A DNA stretch of 64,000 nt from Allorhodopirellula solitaria (GTDB lineage Bacteria; Planctomycetota; Planctomycetia; Pirellulales; Pirellulaceae): assembly GCF_007859855.1 (NCBI RefSeq), contig NZ_SJPK01000002.1, positions 429,003 through 493,002 on the forward strand, read 5' to 3'. Shown piece by piece: positions 27,801 through 36,241 of this stretch (positions are counted from its first letter, which is position 1; the number at the start of each line of letters is the position of its first letter). A program made the position numbers and the translations under genes. The notes under the pieces are model-generated. The model was not told where the DNA came from. It was given only the letters and a program-made list of their open reading frames with translations, and did no database searches.

Positions 27801-28448
27801 GAGCATCCCCACCTCGAACCCTTCTTGGATTGGCTTAAAAACAGTCCTCACACAAAGAACCTGAGCGAGACGCAGAAATCCGAGGTCCGTGCCACCGTGG
27901 CGAGCGGTCGGCGGGCAATGCAAAGCGATTTCGGCAAGGAACACGATACCTTCCATCTCGTCGGCCAGGACAACCTCCGCCGCTATCGGCCCGCGCCGGA
28001 ATTGACGATTCGCGTCGGCCGCAACGACCCCAATAGCAACCACCCGATCTGTGACGACGCCTTGATCGCCGTCGCCGCCGCAACGGCGGTGTCAGCGCAG
28101 TTCACGCTGTCGATTGACCCGCAAGCTCCGGCACCAGAACGGGAGATGCTCGAGTCATTGGCCGATTGGCTGCCGGGATTGATCTCGCCGCTCGAAGAGA
28201 ACGACGAGCAGCTCGTCAGTCGTATCGATCACGGCCTCGTCAGTCGGCTTCGCTGTGTCTGCCCGCTACCCGTGGGGCCGATTCGAAAAGCATGTGCGAG
28301 GCGGTTCGTTACGATCGTCGATGAGCCCGTCTTACGCGATGCGCGGATCGAATCGCTACGGTATCTCAACGAGCAGTCCATCAGCCATGACTATCATCGC
28401 TACGGCAACCTCGGTCGCCGCGCCGATGAACACGAACGGGGCAGCTAA
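24822..28448 (+). CDS. putA: Bifunctional proline dehydrogenase / P5C dehydrogenase (PutA)
   Basis: A 1208-residue enzyme oxidising proline to glutamate in two steps. An N-terminal arm is followed by the FAD-binding PRODH barrel (about 100-470; LSVKLTTLYSQ, YLDMEEYKDL, RLVKGANWEMERVHA, VASHNLFD). Then comes the NAD-dependent aldehyde dehydrogenase (about 560-1000) with VITPWNFPMAIAVGG, catalytic Glu in AETGGKNATIV (near 746), catalytic Cys in GHSGQKCSATS (near 780), and QPFGGVGLSAYGPGLKAGG. About 200 further C-terminal residues carry an acidic linker and a degenerate domain. There is no N-terminal ribbon-helix-helix DNA-binding domain, so it is not a trifunctional PutA. The ATG at 24822 gives the family N-terminus; no putP is adjacent. 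Confidence 0.95.
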   Translation: MNAQSKDAAESAIQLAEQLLADAQALQTPQERRQQAELNRMIGHDADKATLVEMTDQAFRTNAPARVADQLTFLLDIQGIPRFFNPVEQAMLRGFQSFGEYLPGVAVPLVKEKMRHETANVILPAEPELLVKHLQQRQETGVSMNVNLLGEALLGEDDARARLQHYVQLLRLPDVHCLSVKLTTLYSQVSALAYEHTIDVVADRLDTLYRNANHHSPPKFVYLDMEEYKDLYLTADVLKRTLDRRGLEKTAAGIALQAYVPDSYGVMRDLIEWSKQRVENGGSALTIRLVKGANWEMERVHASTSGWPMAPYETKIDTDANFKKMLRELIDAAAAGHLRVGVASHNLFDVALAMNWTDAAGCGSHVQFEMLEGMANHQRRAITNRDVPMLLYAPACRRTEFLNAICYLIRRLDENTGPENFLRHSYALQPGSETFEHLATAFTQSLEEMDSVPTAARNPQDRNVVPVQPPVADHWTKFVNEPDTDWSSPVNAQWVSDLLKQWKKQCNKRAVDIDPVLAGDPPVEDADKPPIVKSYDVSRPEKVVCRVQPTALEPLLKSIKHVVDWRGWAETPLDTRHEILRNVAQKLRERRGDLIGSMVADAGKTVAQADPEVSEAIDFCEFYPLTMQDWANRPEIEVHERGVVAVITPWNFPMAIAVGGVAAALAAGNCVVLKPCNETMLPAWIACQAFYDAGVPVEALQFAPCSDEVAEEALVTNPDIDTVILTGGTATAKRMLTVRPDLHLLAETGGKNATIVTSLADRDLAIKHALQSAFGHSGQKCSATSLLLLENELFDDETFQKILADAVRSLHAGSAWDLHTAVTPLVSPPNDELTRGMREVDDDEYWLVMPEHVDGNPNLYRPGVKWNVKPGSFSHTTELFGPVLSVMRFTRLEEAIEIVRSTGYGLTSGLESLDDREIEVWREALPAGNLYVNRPTTGAIVLRQPFGGVGLSAYGPGLKAGGPHYVLALARITNGQPLPEPSSDDSKAQTKEEEHPHLEPFLDWLKNSPHTKNLSETQKSEVRATVASGRRAMQSDFGKEHDTFHLVGQDNLRRYRPAPELTIRVGRNDPNSNHPICDDALIAVAAATAVSAQFTLSIDPQAPAPEREMLESLADWLPGLISPLEENDEQLVSRIDHGLVSRLRCVCPLPVGPIRKACARRFVTIVDEPVLRDARIESLRYLNEQSISHDYHRYGNLGRRADEHERGS

Positions 28449-28483
28449 CTCCGCCGCGTTCACGTGAGTGAGACGTGCTACTG

Positions 28484-28723
28484 ATTACCCACAAGTTTGC
28501 TCCCCCGTGTGCTTGTCACACGCCGAAGCGACGTTTTGAAATTAGAATACCGTGGTATCGACACACGTTCCCCTGTCAGCTTGTCGGACAGGAAACCAAG
28601 CCGACAAACTTTGCTCTGATGCGGGGCAAGCCCGCATGGGAGCGGGGTGAACGCTCCATTGTTCTAATCAGAAAACGGTGATTCCTGTCAGACAAGCTGA
28701 CAGGGGTTCTGGTTATGTGGGCA
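28484..28723 (+). repeat. Dispersed hairpin repeats, copy 2, filling the putA-lepA spacer
   Basis: A compound repeat between two convergent genes. It opens with GATTACCCACAA; 28496-28601 matches 21485-21588; then come hairpins around GCGGGGCAAGCCCGC and GAGCGGGGTGAACGCTC, and finally an inverted half copy with CCTGTCAGACAAGCTGACAGG (28684-28705) and TATGTGGGCA. The outer ends are therefore inverted relative to each other. No gene is seen here. Because both flanking genes end here, the hairpins could also serve as bidirectional terminators. Confidence 0.65.
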
Positions 28724-28747
28724 GTCGACTGGCCAGGAAACCACAGG

Positions 28748-30544
28748 CTACTTCTTCTCGGCTCGCAAGACCGAGATGAAGGCTTTCTGGGGGATCGTGA
28801 CGCTGCCGAATTGCTTCATCTTGGCTTTGCCCTTCTTCTGTTTCTCCAAGAGTTTCTTCTTCCGCGAAATATCGCCGCCATAGCATTTCGCTGTCACGTC
28901 TTTCCGGACAGCCTGGATCGTCGAGCGAGCGATCACGGTGCCGCCAATGGCACCTTGGATCGGAATCTTGAACTGGTGGCGGGGGATCTCCTCGGCAAGT
29001 TGTTCGCAGTAGTGCAAAGCTCGGGCACGGGATTTTTCGCGATGGACCAGGTATGCCAAGGCGTCGACGGGTTCCTTGTTCACCAAAATATCGACTTTGA
29101 CAATGTCGGTTTTGCGGTACTCGATCGGCACGTAGTCGAAGGACCCGTAACCGCGTGTGATCATTTTCAGTTTACCGTAGAAATCAAACAGCACTTCGCC
29201 GAGCGGCATCTCGCTGACCACCTCGACCCGACCTGCCGATAGATAATTCATCGTTTGGCTCTCGCTGCGATGATCGCGGCACAATTCCATCACCGGGCCG
29301 ACGTACTCTTCCGGGGTCAGGATCTGCGCCCGGATGTAGGGTTCGCTGGCTGAATCGATAGTGGACGGATCCGGCCAATTGCTGGGGTTGTCGATATCGA
29401 GTGATGAACCGTCTTTGAGGGTGAGTTGGTAACTCACCGACGGAGCAGAAATCACCAGTCCGATGTCAAATTCACGCTGCAGACGCTCTTGGATCACGTC
29501 GAGGTGCAAGAGGCCGAGAAAGCCACAGCGGAAACCGAAACCGAGTGCTGCCGAACTGTCCTTTTCATAGGTCAGGGCGGCGTCATTGATGGACAGTTTT
29601 TCCAGTGCCTTGGTGAGGTCTTGGTACTCGTCGGTGCTCATCGGATATACCGACGAGAAGACCACCTGCCTCGCGGGTTGGTATCCGGGAATGGGTTCGG
29701 CGGTGGGGCGGTCAGCGAGCGTGATCGTGTCGCCGATCTCGATGTCCTGAACGCTTTTGACGCCTGCGACGATGTAGCCGACTTCGCCCGCAGTGAGCTG
29801 TTTCTTGGGGACCAATTTGAACTGGTTGTACCCCAGTTCATCGACTTGGAAATCGCGGTCCGCGTGCATGAAGTGGATCGTGTCTTTCGGCTTGAGCGTG
29901 CCGTCGAGGACCCGGCACTGCAAAATCACACCACGGTATTTGTCGAAAAACGCGTCGAAAATGAGAGCCTTTAGCGGCGCCGAGGGATCGCCCTCGGGAG
30001 GCGGCAGGTGAGCCACGATACCCTCGAGCACATCCTCAATTCCTTCGCCGGTTTTGGCGGAAACGGGGATCGCGACGAAGGGATCGAGCCCCAGATCGGC
30101 ATCGATCTCCTCCCGCACCCGTTCGACATTGGCCGCTGGCAAGTCGATCTTGTTGATCACGGGCAGCAGTTCGAGGTCGTATTCCAAGGCGAGGTAGAGG
30201 TTCGCAACCGTCTGCGCCTCGACGCCCTGGGACGCGTCGACGACCATCAGGGCACCCTCAGCCGCCATCAACGAACGCCGGACCTCGTGCGAGAAGTCCA
30301 CGTGGCCGGGGGTGTCGATCAAGTTCAATTGATACGTTTGGCCATCCTTCGAGGTGTAGTTGAGCGTGACCGTATTACTCTTGATCGTGATCCCCCGCTC
30401 ACGCTCGATATCCATCGAATCGAGCATCTGGTCGTGGAACTCACGCTGTGTGATGCCGCCACAGGCTTGGATCAAGCGATCGGCCAAGGTCGATTTGCCG
30501 TGGTCGATATGGGCGATAATGCAAAAGTTCCGAGTGAATTTCAT
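28748..30544 (-). CDS. lepA: Elongation factor 4 (LepA)
   Basis: A 598-residue translational GTPase starting MKFTRNFCIIAHIDHGKST at ATG 30544; an in-frame upstream extension is non-family and rejected. G motifs: AHIDHGKST (G1), DTPGHVDF (G3), NKIDLP (G4). Domains II-V and the LepA-specific C-terminal domain follow, ending in a basic tail (GDISRKKKLLEKQKKGKAKMKQFG). EF4 back-translocates stalled ribosomes and affects 30S biogenesis. Length and architecture are typical. The gene is preceded by the large REP-like array. Confidence 0.97.
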   Translation of the reverse strand: MKFTRNFCIIAHIDHGKSTLADRLIQACGGITQREFHDQMLDSMDIERERGITIKSNTVTLNYTSKDGQTYQLNLIDTPGHVDFSHEVRRSLMAAEGALMVVDASQGVEAQTVANLYLALEYDLELLPVINKIDLPAANVERVREEIDADLGLDPFVAIPVSAKTGEGIEDVLEGIVAHLPPPEGDPSAPLKALIFDAFFDKYRGVILQCRVLDGTLKPKDTIHFMHADRDFQVDELGYNQFKLVPKKQLTAGEVGYIVAGVKSVQDIEIGDTITLADRPTAEPIPGYQPARQVVFSSVYPMSTDEYQDLTKALEKLSINDAALTYEKDSSAALGFGFRCGFLGLLHLDVIQERLQREFDIGLVISAPSVSYQLTLKDGSSLDIDNPSNWPDPSTIDSASEPYIRAQILTPEEYVGPVMELCRDHRSESQTMNYLSAGRVEVVSEMPLGEVLFDFYGKLKMITRGYGSFDYVPIEYRKTDIVKVDILVNKEPVDALAYLVHREKSRARALHYCEQLAEEIPRHQFKIPIQGAIGGTVIARSTIQAVRKDVTAKCYGGDISRKKKLLEKQKKGKAKMKQFGSVTIPQKAFISVLRAEKK

Positions 30545-30640
30545 ACGTCGCAAAAGGGAGGATGGAGCGAGGTCGGAGCAGTGGTTCCAGACTCCGAATC
30601 CTAATGAATTCGGCCCGCGGTGGCTATCCGCTGCCCATAG

Positions 30641-31271
30641 TCGACCGACGGCTCCGCCCGTCGCGAGTAAAAGCACACTTTTCCCATAGCTCAGACGAAC
30701 GGAGTCGTCTGGCTACATAGTCGCCCGACGGCTCCGCCCGTCGCGAGTAAAAGCACTCACTTCCCCAGCTCAGACGAGCGGAGTCGTCTGGCTACATAGT
30801 CGACCGACGGCTCCGCCCGCCGCGAGCAAAAGCACACTCTTCCCCAGCTCAGAGGAACGGAGTCGTCTGGCTGCACAGTCGACCGACGGCTCCGCCCGTC
30901 GCGAGCAAAAGCACACTCTTCCCCGGCTCAGACGAACGGAGTCGTCTGGCTACATAGTCGCCCGACGGCTCCGCCCGTCGCGAGCAAAAGCACTCTCTCC
31001 CCCTAGCTCAGACGAACGGAGTCGTCTGGCTGCAAAGTCGACCGACGGCTCCGCCCGTCGCGAGCAAAAGCACTCTCTTCCCCAGCTCAGAGGAACGGAG
31101 TCGTCTGGCTACATAGTCGCCCGACGGCTCCGCCCGTCGCGAGCAAAAGCACTCTCCTCCCCAGCTCAGACGAACGGAGTCGTCTGGCTACACAGTCGCC
31201 CGACGGCTCCGCCCGTCGCGAGCAAAAGCACTCTCTCCCCCCAGCTCAGACGAGCGGAGTCGTCTGGCTAC
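30641..31271 (+). repeat. Eight tandem 79-80-bp REP-like double-palindrome units
   Basis: Units start at 30641, 30721, 30800, 30879, 30958, 31038, 31117 and 31196. Each has a first palindrome CCGACGGCTCCGCCCGTCG, a spacer CGAGYAAAAGCACWCTCTYCCC, and a second palindrome CAGACGAACGGAGTCGTCTG. The second half is roughly the reverse complement of the first, so a whole unit can fold as one long hairpin or cruciform. The same family in the opposite orientation occurs at 62453-62773, with a singleton at 8393. It fills most of the 737-bp lepA upstream spacer; no gene is present. Confidence 0.9.
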
Positions 31272-31281
31272 TTTCACCCAC

Positions 31282-32721
31282 TCAGTTCGCTGCGAGCCGT
31301 TCGACGCCTAAGCAGTAACGCAAGAGTTCGCGTAGTGACGAAAAGCGAAATTCGTAGCCGCTCGACGCGAGCTGATCGGGGATGACGCGGTTGCTCGCTA
31401 ACAACAGGGCATCGGCCATCTCTCCCAACGCCAACCGCAACGCCGGTGCGGGGGCGGGAAACAGGGCCGGACGACCGATCACCTGGCCCAGAGTTCTGGC
31501 GAATTCGCGGTTGCTCATCGGCGTGGGCGAAACGAAGTTCACAGGACCGACGAGCCTCGGTGTCGCGATCGCATGGACGATCCCTCCGAGCACGTCATCG
31601 AGCGCGATCCAGCTCCAATATTGCCGTCCACTGCCCAGTGCCCCGCCACCGAACTTCGCTGGCGTGAGCATTTTTTCCAAGGCACCTCCCCGAGGTGAAA
31701 TCACCATGCCCAATCGTGCATTGACCACCCGAATGCCCGCCTCGGATGCCGGTCGGCATGAGGCTTCCCACTGCTGGCACGTATCGGCCAGAAAACCCTC
31801 GCCTGGTGCGGACGATTCGTGCAGCATCTCATCGCCGCGATCGCCATAGAAACCCGTCGCGGAGGCACAAATGAGCGTCTGGGGCGGACGTGACAATTTT
31901 GCCAACCGCTCACAGAGACTACGGGTCTTCTCGATCCGACTGTCGCGGATCTGTTGCTTGATCTCATCGGTCCATCGCGGCCCCGCAATCGGCTTGCCCG
32001 CCAAATGCACAACCACATCGACCTCATTGAATCGCTCGAACTCCGCGTCGCTCGACCAAGCCGCGATTTCATCGTCGCCGGCCTGTTCGTCACGGGTGAT
32101 CGTCAGCACCCGGTGGCCGAGCAGGACCAATAGTCGGCAGAGCGACCGGCCCACCAGCCCGCTCGCTCCCGAAACCGCGATCGTTAACGGATCGCTCGGG
32201 TAACGTGCCTGCAGTGCCAGGTCATCTCGAGTGACCCGATGCCGGTAGGCGAAGACAGATTCGAGTTTCTCTCGAACGCGGGAGCCTCCGACGAGGTTGC
32301 CCATCCTGCCCAGCGGCACTTGGTATTCAATCTCGTCGGTCAGTCGTGACGCATCGGGGCCGGTGGTAGAGAACCGATGGCGATGCCTCCACGACGTGAA
32401 CGGGCCCGACTCCTGTTCGTCGGTGAATAATTCGGGCGGTTCGTACTCGGTATGTCGCACCTGCCAGCGTAGTGGGATGCCGGCGACAGGCGTTTTCACG
32501 ACCACCCGGCTGCCTACCGTGAGGCTACCATCGCTGTGTTCCACCTCGACCGATTCCCAGGGCGGGTTCAACCGCTGCAGACATCCCGGCCGCTCGTGGT
32601 AGCCAAAGGCCACGTCAATCGGTACCGGTAAATCGACCGATGCGACCAGCCGTTCGGGGCTGGAGGTTGCCGAGCTGTCGCTCGATGGTTTGGATGCAGT
32701 AGTCATGAACGGATGGCTCAT
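31282..32721 (-). CDS. SRPBCC-TIGR01777 epimerase fusion protein
   Basis: A 479-residue two-domain protein. Residues about 20-175 form an SRPBCC/START-like ligand-binding fold (polyketide-cyclase type; VASVDLPVPIDVAFGYH ... WRHRHRFS). Residues about 180-475 form an extended-SDR of the YfcH/TIGR01777 family with the nucleotide motif IAVSGASGLVGRSL, VVHLAGKPIAGPRWT, CASATGFYGDRG, and a C-terminal DUF1731-type end. Planctomycetes and several other phyla carry this fusion. The substrate is unknown; the name epimerase is inherited from the family. The start is ATG 32721, with ATG 32706 possible. Confidence 0.88.
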   Translation of the reverse strand: MSHPFMTTASKPSSDSSATSSPERLVASVDLPVPIDVAFGYHERPGCLQRLNPPWESVEVEHSDGSLTVGSRVVVKTPVAGIPLRWQVRHTEYEPPELFTDEQESGPFTSWRHRHRFSTTGPDASRLTDEIEYQVPLGRMGNLVGGSRVREKLESVFAYRHRVTRDDLALQARYPSDPLTIAVSGASGLVGRSLCRLLVLLGHRVLTITRDEQAGDDEIAAWSSDAEFERFNEVDVVVHLAGKPIAGPRWTDEIKQQIRDSRIEKTRSLCERLAKLSRPPQTLICASATGFYGDRGDEMLHESSAPGEGFLADTCQQWEASCRPASEAGIRVVNARLGMVISPRGGALEKMLTPAKFGGGALGSGRQYWSWIALDDVLGGIVHAIATPRLVGPVNFVSPTPMSNREFARTLGQVIGRPALFPAPAPALRLALGEMADALLLASNRVIPDQLASSGYEFRFSSLRELLRYCLGVERLAAN

Positions 32722-32794
32722 GCACTTTGCGTGCCAGCGTCGATTGATTGAGCCCAGACGCGTCAGGAACGTGGGAGAAGTATCCCGTCAGGGA

Positions 32795-33000
32795 TGATAG
32801 AAAATAGCCGGTGGTTTGAGCGCAAGCGAACACCACCGGATACGTCGCAAATCGCAAGAGCCAACCCCGCATGGGGTGGAAGATCATTCATGACGGGATC
32901 TGCGACCCACTTTCGGGGTCGACGTTCGGTGACCAACGAGACACCGCAGGTGGCGCTGCGCTGACCTACAGCTATTCTCGTTTACGCCTTCGGCGTAGGA
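32795..33000 (+). repeat. Dispersed intergenic hairpin modules
   Basis: A chain of small palindromes: AGAAAATAGCCGGTGGTTTGAGCGCAAG...CACCACCGG (inverse match to 36000-36040), ACCCCGCATGGGGT, a GACCCACTTTCGGGGTCGA hairpin, and TACGCCTTCGGCGTA. It fills the space between the SRPBCC-epimerase gene start and the full MITE copy at 33006. No gene is seen in the 658-bp spacer. Confidence 0.6.
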
Positions 33001-33005
33001 AAACC

Positions 33006-33323
33006 GGCTCATCCGACGGAAGCGTGCGCAGAGCACAGCGGAAGTTTTTTTGAGGCATGGCTCTCGTATCCAATGATCGTTCAAAAATGCGTCCCTGACG
33101 AACAAACGCTCGCCAGGGACCGACAACACCATTGGCGTACCGCTTTTGCAGGGAAACGCTGGCGACCGAGATATCCCTTGCCAAGCCAGCACCTCTGCAG
33201 AGCTCGGCTCGGTTTCTCCCGGCAGTGCCAGTCTAACATTGATAATCACATCCCACAAATAAATCCTTCGATACTGGAGCCATGCCTTGAAAACCTCGGG
33301 CGCACGCTTCCGTCGGATCAGCC
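33006..33323 (-). mobile_element. 318-bp MITE-like element, full copy A
   Basis: The left end GGCTCATCCGACGGAAGCG and the right end CGCTTCCGTCGGATCAGCC are inverted repeats with one mismatch; the inverted similarity continues, with gaps, through the TTTTxxAGGCATGGCTC segment about 60 bp in. Flanks are GGAAAACC (32998-33005) and GGAAAACT (33324-33331), a near-perfect 8-bp target duplication. It is exactly as long as the copy at 50711-51028 but inverted, and about 95% identical by eye. The short open frames inside show no start signals or family resemblance, so it is non-autonomous. Confidence 0.88.
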
Positions 33324-33379
33324 GGAAAACTTGCGGGGCTCAACATGACGGCGCCAATATCGAATAGATCAACACGCCA

Positions 33380-34498
33380 TTACCGGGCTGATTCTTGGGC
33401 GAGCCGGATCAGCATGTCCGCACCGCGGCGGAGCGTCTCGTCGCTGGCGGCGAAACTGATCCGGAAGTGGCTGTCCGCTCTGCTGAAGATGTTTCCGGGA
33501 ATGATCAGCAGGCCCTGTGAAATGGCGTGCTCGACAAAGGCGGCTCCACCAGCTGTACCAGGGGCTTTGGGGAATAGATAGAAGGCACCGCCGGGTGAGG
33601 TCAGCTCGTAATGCGGCGACAATTCGCCGACGAGGAAATCACGTTTTCGGCGGTACTCGTCCACGTTGGCCTGCATCGAAACCTCGGTCGCCCGCAGGGC
33701 TCCCCATTGTGCTGGCTGCGGGGCGCAGACAAACGAGAACTGTTGGATCTTCAACATTGTCGCGATCACTTCGGGCGGGCCGTGGACATATCCCACTCGC
33801 CACCCTGTCATCGCGTGCGATTTGCTGAACCCGTCGATCACAATCGTATCGGGATTGTCCGCTGCCGGTGAGTAGAACTCGCCCTCGTAAAAGAAGCGGC
33901 TGTAGATCTCATCCGAGAGCAGGGCGACGTTGTGCTGGGCAGCAATTTCGGCGACCGCTTTGAGGTCCGCTTGGTCGGCTGTCACGCCAGTCGGATTGGC
34001 GGGGCTGTTGACCAGAATCATTTTCGTCTGGGGCGTGATCGCGGCCGCGATCTTATCCGGGTCGAGCCGGAAATCGGGATAGGAATCCACCATCACCGGC
34101 ACGCCACCGGCCAACCGAACGAGCGCCGGGTACATCACAAAGTAGGGATCGAGAAAGATCACCTCATCGCCCGGGTTGACCATCGAGAGCATCGATAAAA
34201 CCAAACCGCCGCTGGTGCCACTGCTGATGAACACATCGCGTTCTTGGTCGGGGTATTTCTCCCGGACTTCTGCTAGGATAGCGTCTCGCAGCGGCGCGAT
34301 GCCCTGGGTCGGCGAGTAGGCGTTTCGCCCGCTACGAATCGCCTCGATGGAAGCTTCCTTAATCGCCTCGGGCACATCAAAATCGGGTTGCCCGATCGAT
34401 AGATTGATCGGGTCTTTGAGTTTCGCGGCCAGATCAAACACGCGGCGAATACCGCTGCTATCGAATGTTTTGGTGCGGTCGGCAATCCAAGGATGCAT
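33380..34498 (-). CDS. Class I/II PLP-dependent aminotransferase
   Basis: A 372-residue fold-type I aminotransferase. Landmarks are NLSIGQPDFDVPEAI, the central NSPANPTGV, SDEIYSRFFYEG (Asp contacting the PLP ring nitrogen), the PLP lysine in DGFSKSHAMTGWRVGY, and the C-terminal Arg in HFRISFAAS. It resembles aspartate/aromatic aminotransferases of the 1-gamma subgroup; exact substrate not readable. Cytosolic. The ATG start at 34498 fits the family. Confidence 0.9.
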   Translation of the reverse strand: MHPWIADRTKTFDSSGIRRVFDLAAKLKDPINLSIGQPDFDVPEAIKEASIEAIRSGRNAYSPTQGIAPLRDAILAEVREKYPDQERDVFISSGTSGGLVLSMLSMVNPGDEVIFLDPYFVMYPALVRLAGGVPVMVDSYPDFRLDPDKIAAAITPQTKMILVNSPANPTGVTADQADLKAVAEIAAQHNVALLSDEIYSRFFYEGEFYSPAADNPDTIVIDGFSKSHAMTGWRVGYVHGPPEVIATMLKIQQFSFVCAPQPAQWGALRATEVSMQANVDEYRRKRDFLVGELSPHYELTSPGGAFYLFPKAPGTAGGAAFVEHAISQGLLIIPGNIFSRADSHFRISFAASDETLRRGADMLIRLAQESAR

Positions 34499-34623
34499 GA
34501 TGGCGGCGTGGGGAAAGTCGTTGAAAGGGACGGGCGAAACACGGTGCAGGCTGGAATTCTACCCTACGTAGTATCGACGTCAAAACATCTTTGTACAGTG
34601 ATCTGATTTGAAAAGGATCTGAA

Positions 34624-35961
34624 GTGAAAATCCTCTTCCTCACCGCCGGAGCCGCTGGGATGTATTGCGGCAGTTGCATGCACGACAACTCGCTCGCCAA
34701 GGCGATGCGGGAGCTCGGCGATGACGTGCTGCTGCAACCGGTCTACACGCCGATTCGAACCGATGAACCCGGCATCGCATCCGATGAAGTATTCTTGGGC
34801 GGCATCCAGGTCTACCTGCTCCAACAATTCCCCCTGCTCCGCTGGGTGCCTCGTGGTCTGCGGTCGTGGTTGGACCGGCCAGGGGTCATTCGGGCTGCCA
34901 CTCGCAAAGCCGTTGGTACCGATCCCGCTCGGCTCGGCGAATTGACCCTCTCGATGCTGAGGGGGGAACACGGTCGACAGGCCAGTGAAGTGGAGCGACT
35001 CGTCCGCTGGCTCGAGACCGAACATCGCCCCGATGCGATCATCCTCAGCAACCTGTTGATCGGCGGCGTGATCCCCTCGATCGCCGAGCGTTTGCCGCAA
35101 ACGAAAATCATCGTTGTGCTGCAGGGCGATGATATCTTCCTGGATCAACTCCCTGAACAGACACGCAGCCAAGCAATCGAACTGTGCCGTCAGCTCGCTG
35201 AAAAAGTCGACACGTTCGTGACCTACAGCCGCTTCTACCGGGACAAGATGAGCGAGCTGCTCGCAATCCCGACGAGCAAGTTCGAGATTCACCCGCTCTC
35301 GATCGACCTGGCTCCCTTTGCTGAACGCGACGAAGCGACATCAGCTGGCCTCCACGGACGAAGCGTGGTTCATGAGAAGCAGGACGGCGAATTTCGCATC
35401 GGCTACTTCGCTCGCATTGCTCCCGAGAAAGGATTGCACCTACTCGCCGAGGCTTTCGAACGAGTTGCCCGTGATCCCGACAATGTGCACATCACGCTGC
35501 ACGCAGCCGGATGGCTTGGCGATCACCATCGGCCGTACCTCGACGAGTTGACCGGAAAAATAGCAGCAGCCGGCCTGACCCACCGATTCCGCTACCACGG
35601 CAGCCCCTCGTTGGAGGACAAGGTCTCGTTGATGCGAAGCTTCGATCTCCTCAGCGTCCCGGCCCCCTACGAGGATCCCAAGGGCCTGTTCCTGCTCGAG
35701 GCCATGGCCGCGGGCGTGCCCGTCCTCCAACCCGCTCATGGGGCCTTTGTAGAACTGATCGAAGCGACCGGTGGCGGAGAATGTTTTGCTCCCCACGACG
35801 TAGGCGAGCTGGCCGAGCGAATTGTTGCCCTCAGCCGCACTGCGGATCGACTGGCCCAGTTCCAAAACTCCGCCAGAGAACAGCTGATTCATTACCACAG
35901 CATCGAGTCAGCCGCCGCTCGCATGCACGCAACCTGCAGCCCATCACCAAGCCCCCAATGA
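34624..35961 (+). CDS. Family 4 glycosyltransferase
   Basis: A 445-residue GT-B glycosyltransferase. It starts at GTG 34624 with KILFLTAGAAGMYCGSCMHDNSLAKAM. The C-terminal donor-binding half has GYFARIAPEKGLHLLAEAF, HGSPSLEDKVSLMRSFDLLSVPAPYEDPKGLFLLEAMAAGVP (the EPxGxxxxEA-like motif as DPKGLFLLEA), and EFCAPHD-like GGECFAPHDVGELAE. It is probably cytosolic and transfers a sugar from a nucleotide donor. It stands alone, divergent from the aminotransferase, so neither pathway nor acceptor can be inferred. Confidence 0.88.
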   Translation: MKILFLTAGAAGMYCGSCMHDNSLAKAMRELGDDVLLQPVYTPIRTDEPGIASDEVFLGGIQVYLLQQFPLLRWVPRGLRSWLDRPGVIRAATRKAVGTDPARLGELTLSMLRGEHGRQASEVERLVRWLETEHRPDAIILSNLLIGGVIPSIAERLPQTKIIVVLQGDDIFLDQLPEQTRSQAIELCRQLAEKVDTFVTYSRFYRDKMSELLAIPTSKFEIHPLSIDLAPFAERDEATSAGLHGRSVVHEKQDGEFRIGYFARIAPEKGLHLLAEAFERVARDPDNVHITLHAAGWLGDHHRPYLDELTGKIAAAGLTHRFRYHGSPSLEDKVSLMRSFDLLSVPAPYEDPKGLFLLEAMAAGVPVLQPAHGAFVELIEATGGGECFAPHDVGELAERIVALSRTADRLAQFQNSAREQLIHYHSIESAAARMHATCSPSPSPQ

Positions 35962-36241
35962 GCCGAGTGCCGTAAGGCACCGAGTGCCACGTTTGTTGAT
36001 CCCGGTGGTGTTCGCTCCGCTCAAACCACCGGCTATTTTCTAAAACGCCTTCGGCGTACGAAGACTTGTGGGTAATCAACAGCTCGTCGGCTCGTTCACT
36101 ACGACAGAAATTGATCGTGCGTTGCTAAGTAGGCATCACGAAACATCGCGGAGGGATCGACGGACAATAGTCGGGGATAAGCGGCGCGACATCCCCGGAC
36201 ACCGAGCCAGCGTATCGTACCGACCCCGAAGCCGTTCTCCG
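35962..36241. repeat. Spacer built of dispersed hairpin modules
   Basis: A 280-bp spacer between convergent genes. It contains GCCGAGTGCCGTAAGGCAC (inverse similarity to 58112-58135), CCGGTGGTGTTCGCTCCGCTCAAACCACCGG (inverse of 32800-32840), ACGCCTTCGGCGT, and TTGTGGGTAATCAAC...CACTACGACA (like 21600-21640). No gene is seen. Confidence 0.55.

Noticed and set aside
30641-31271. CRISPR array
   Set aside because: The units are contiguous palindromic repeats with no variable spacers and no cas genes nearby.
32972-33184. 70-residue minus-strand frame inside MITE copy A (ARDISVASVSLQKRYANG...), also open in copy B
   Set aside because: The frame is conserved only because the DNA copies are about 95% identical. 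It has no start context or family resemblance, and the third copy has a deletion that destroys it.
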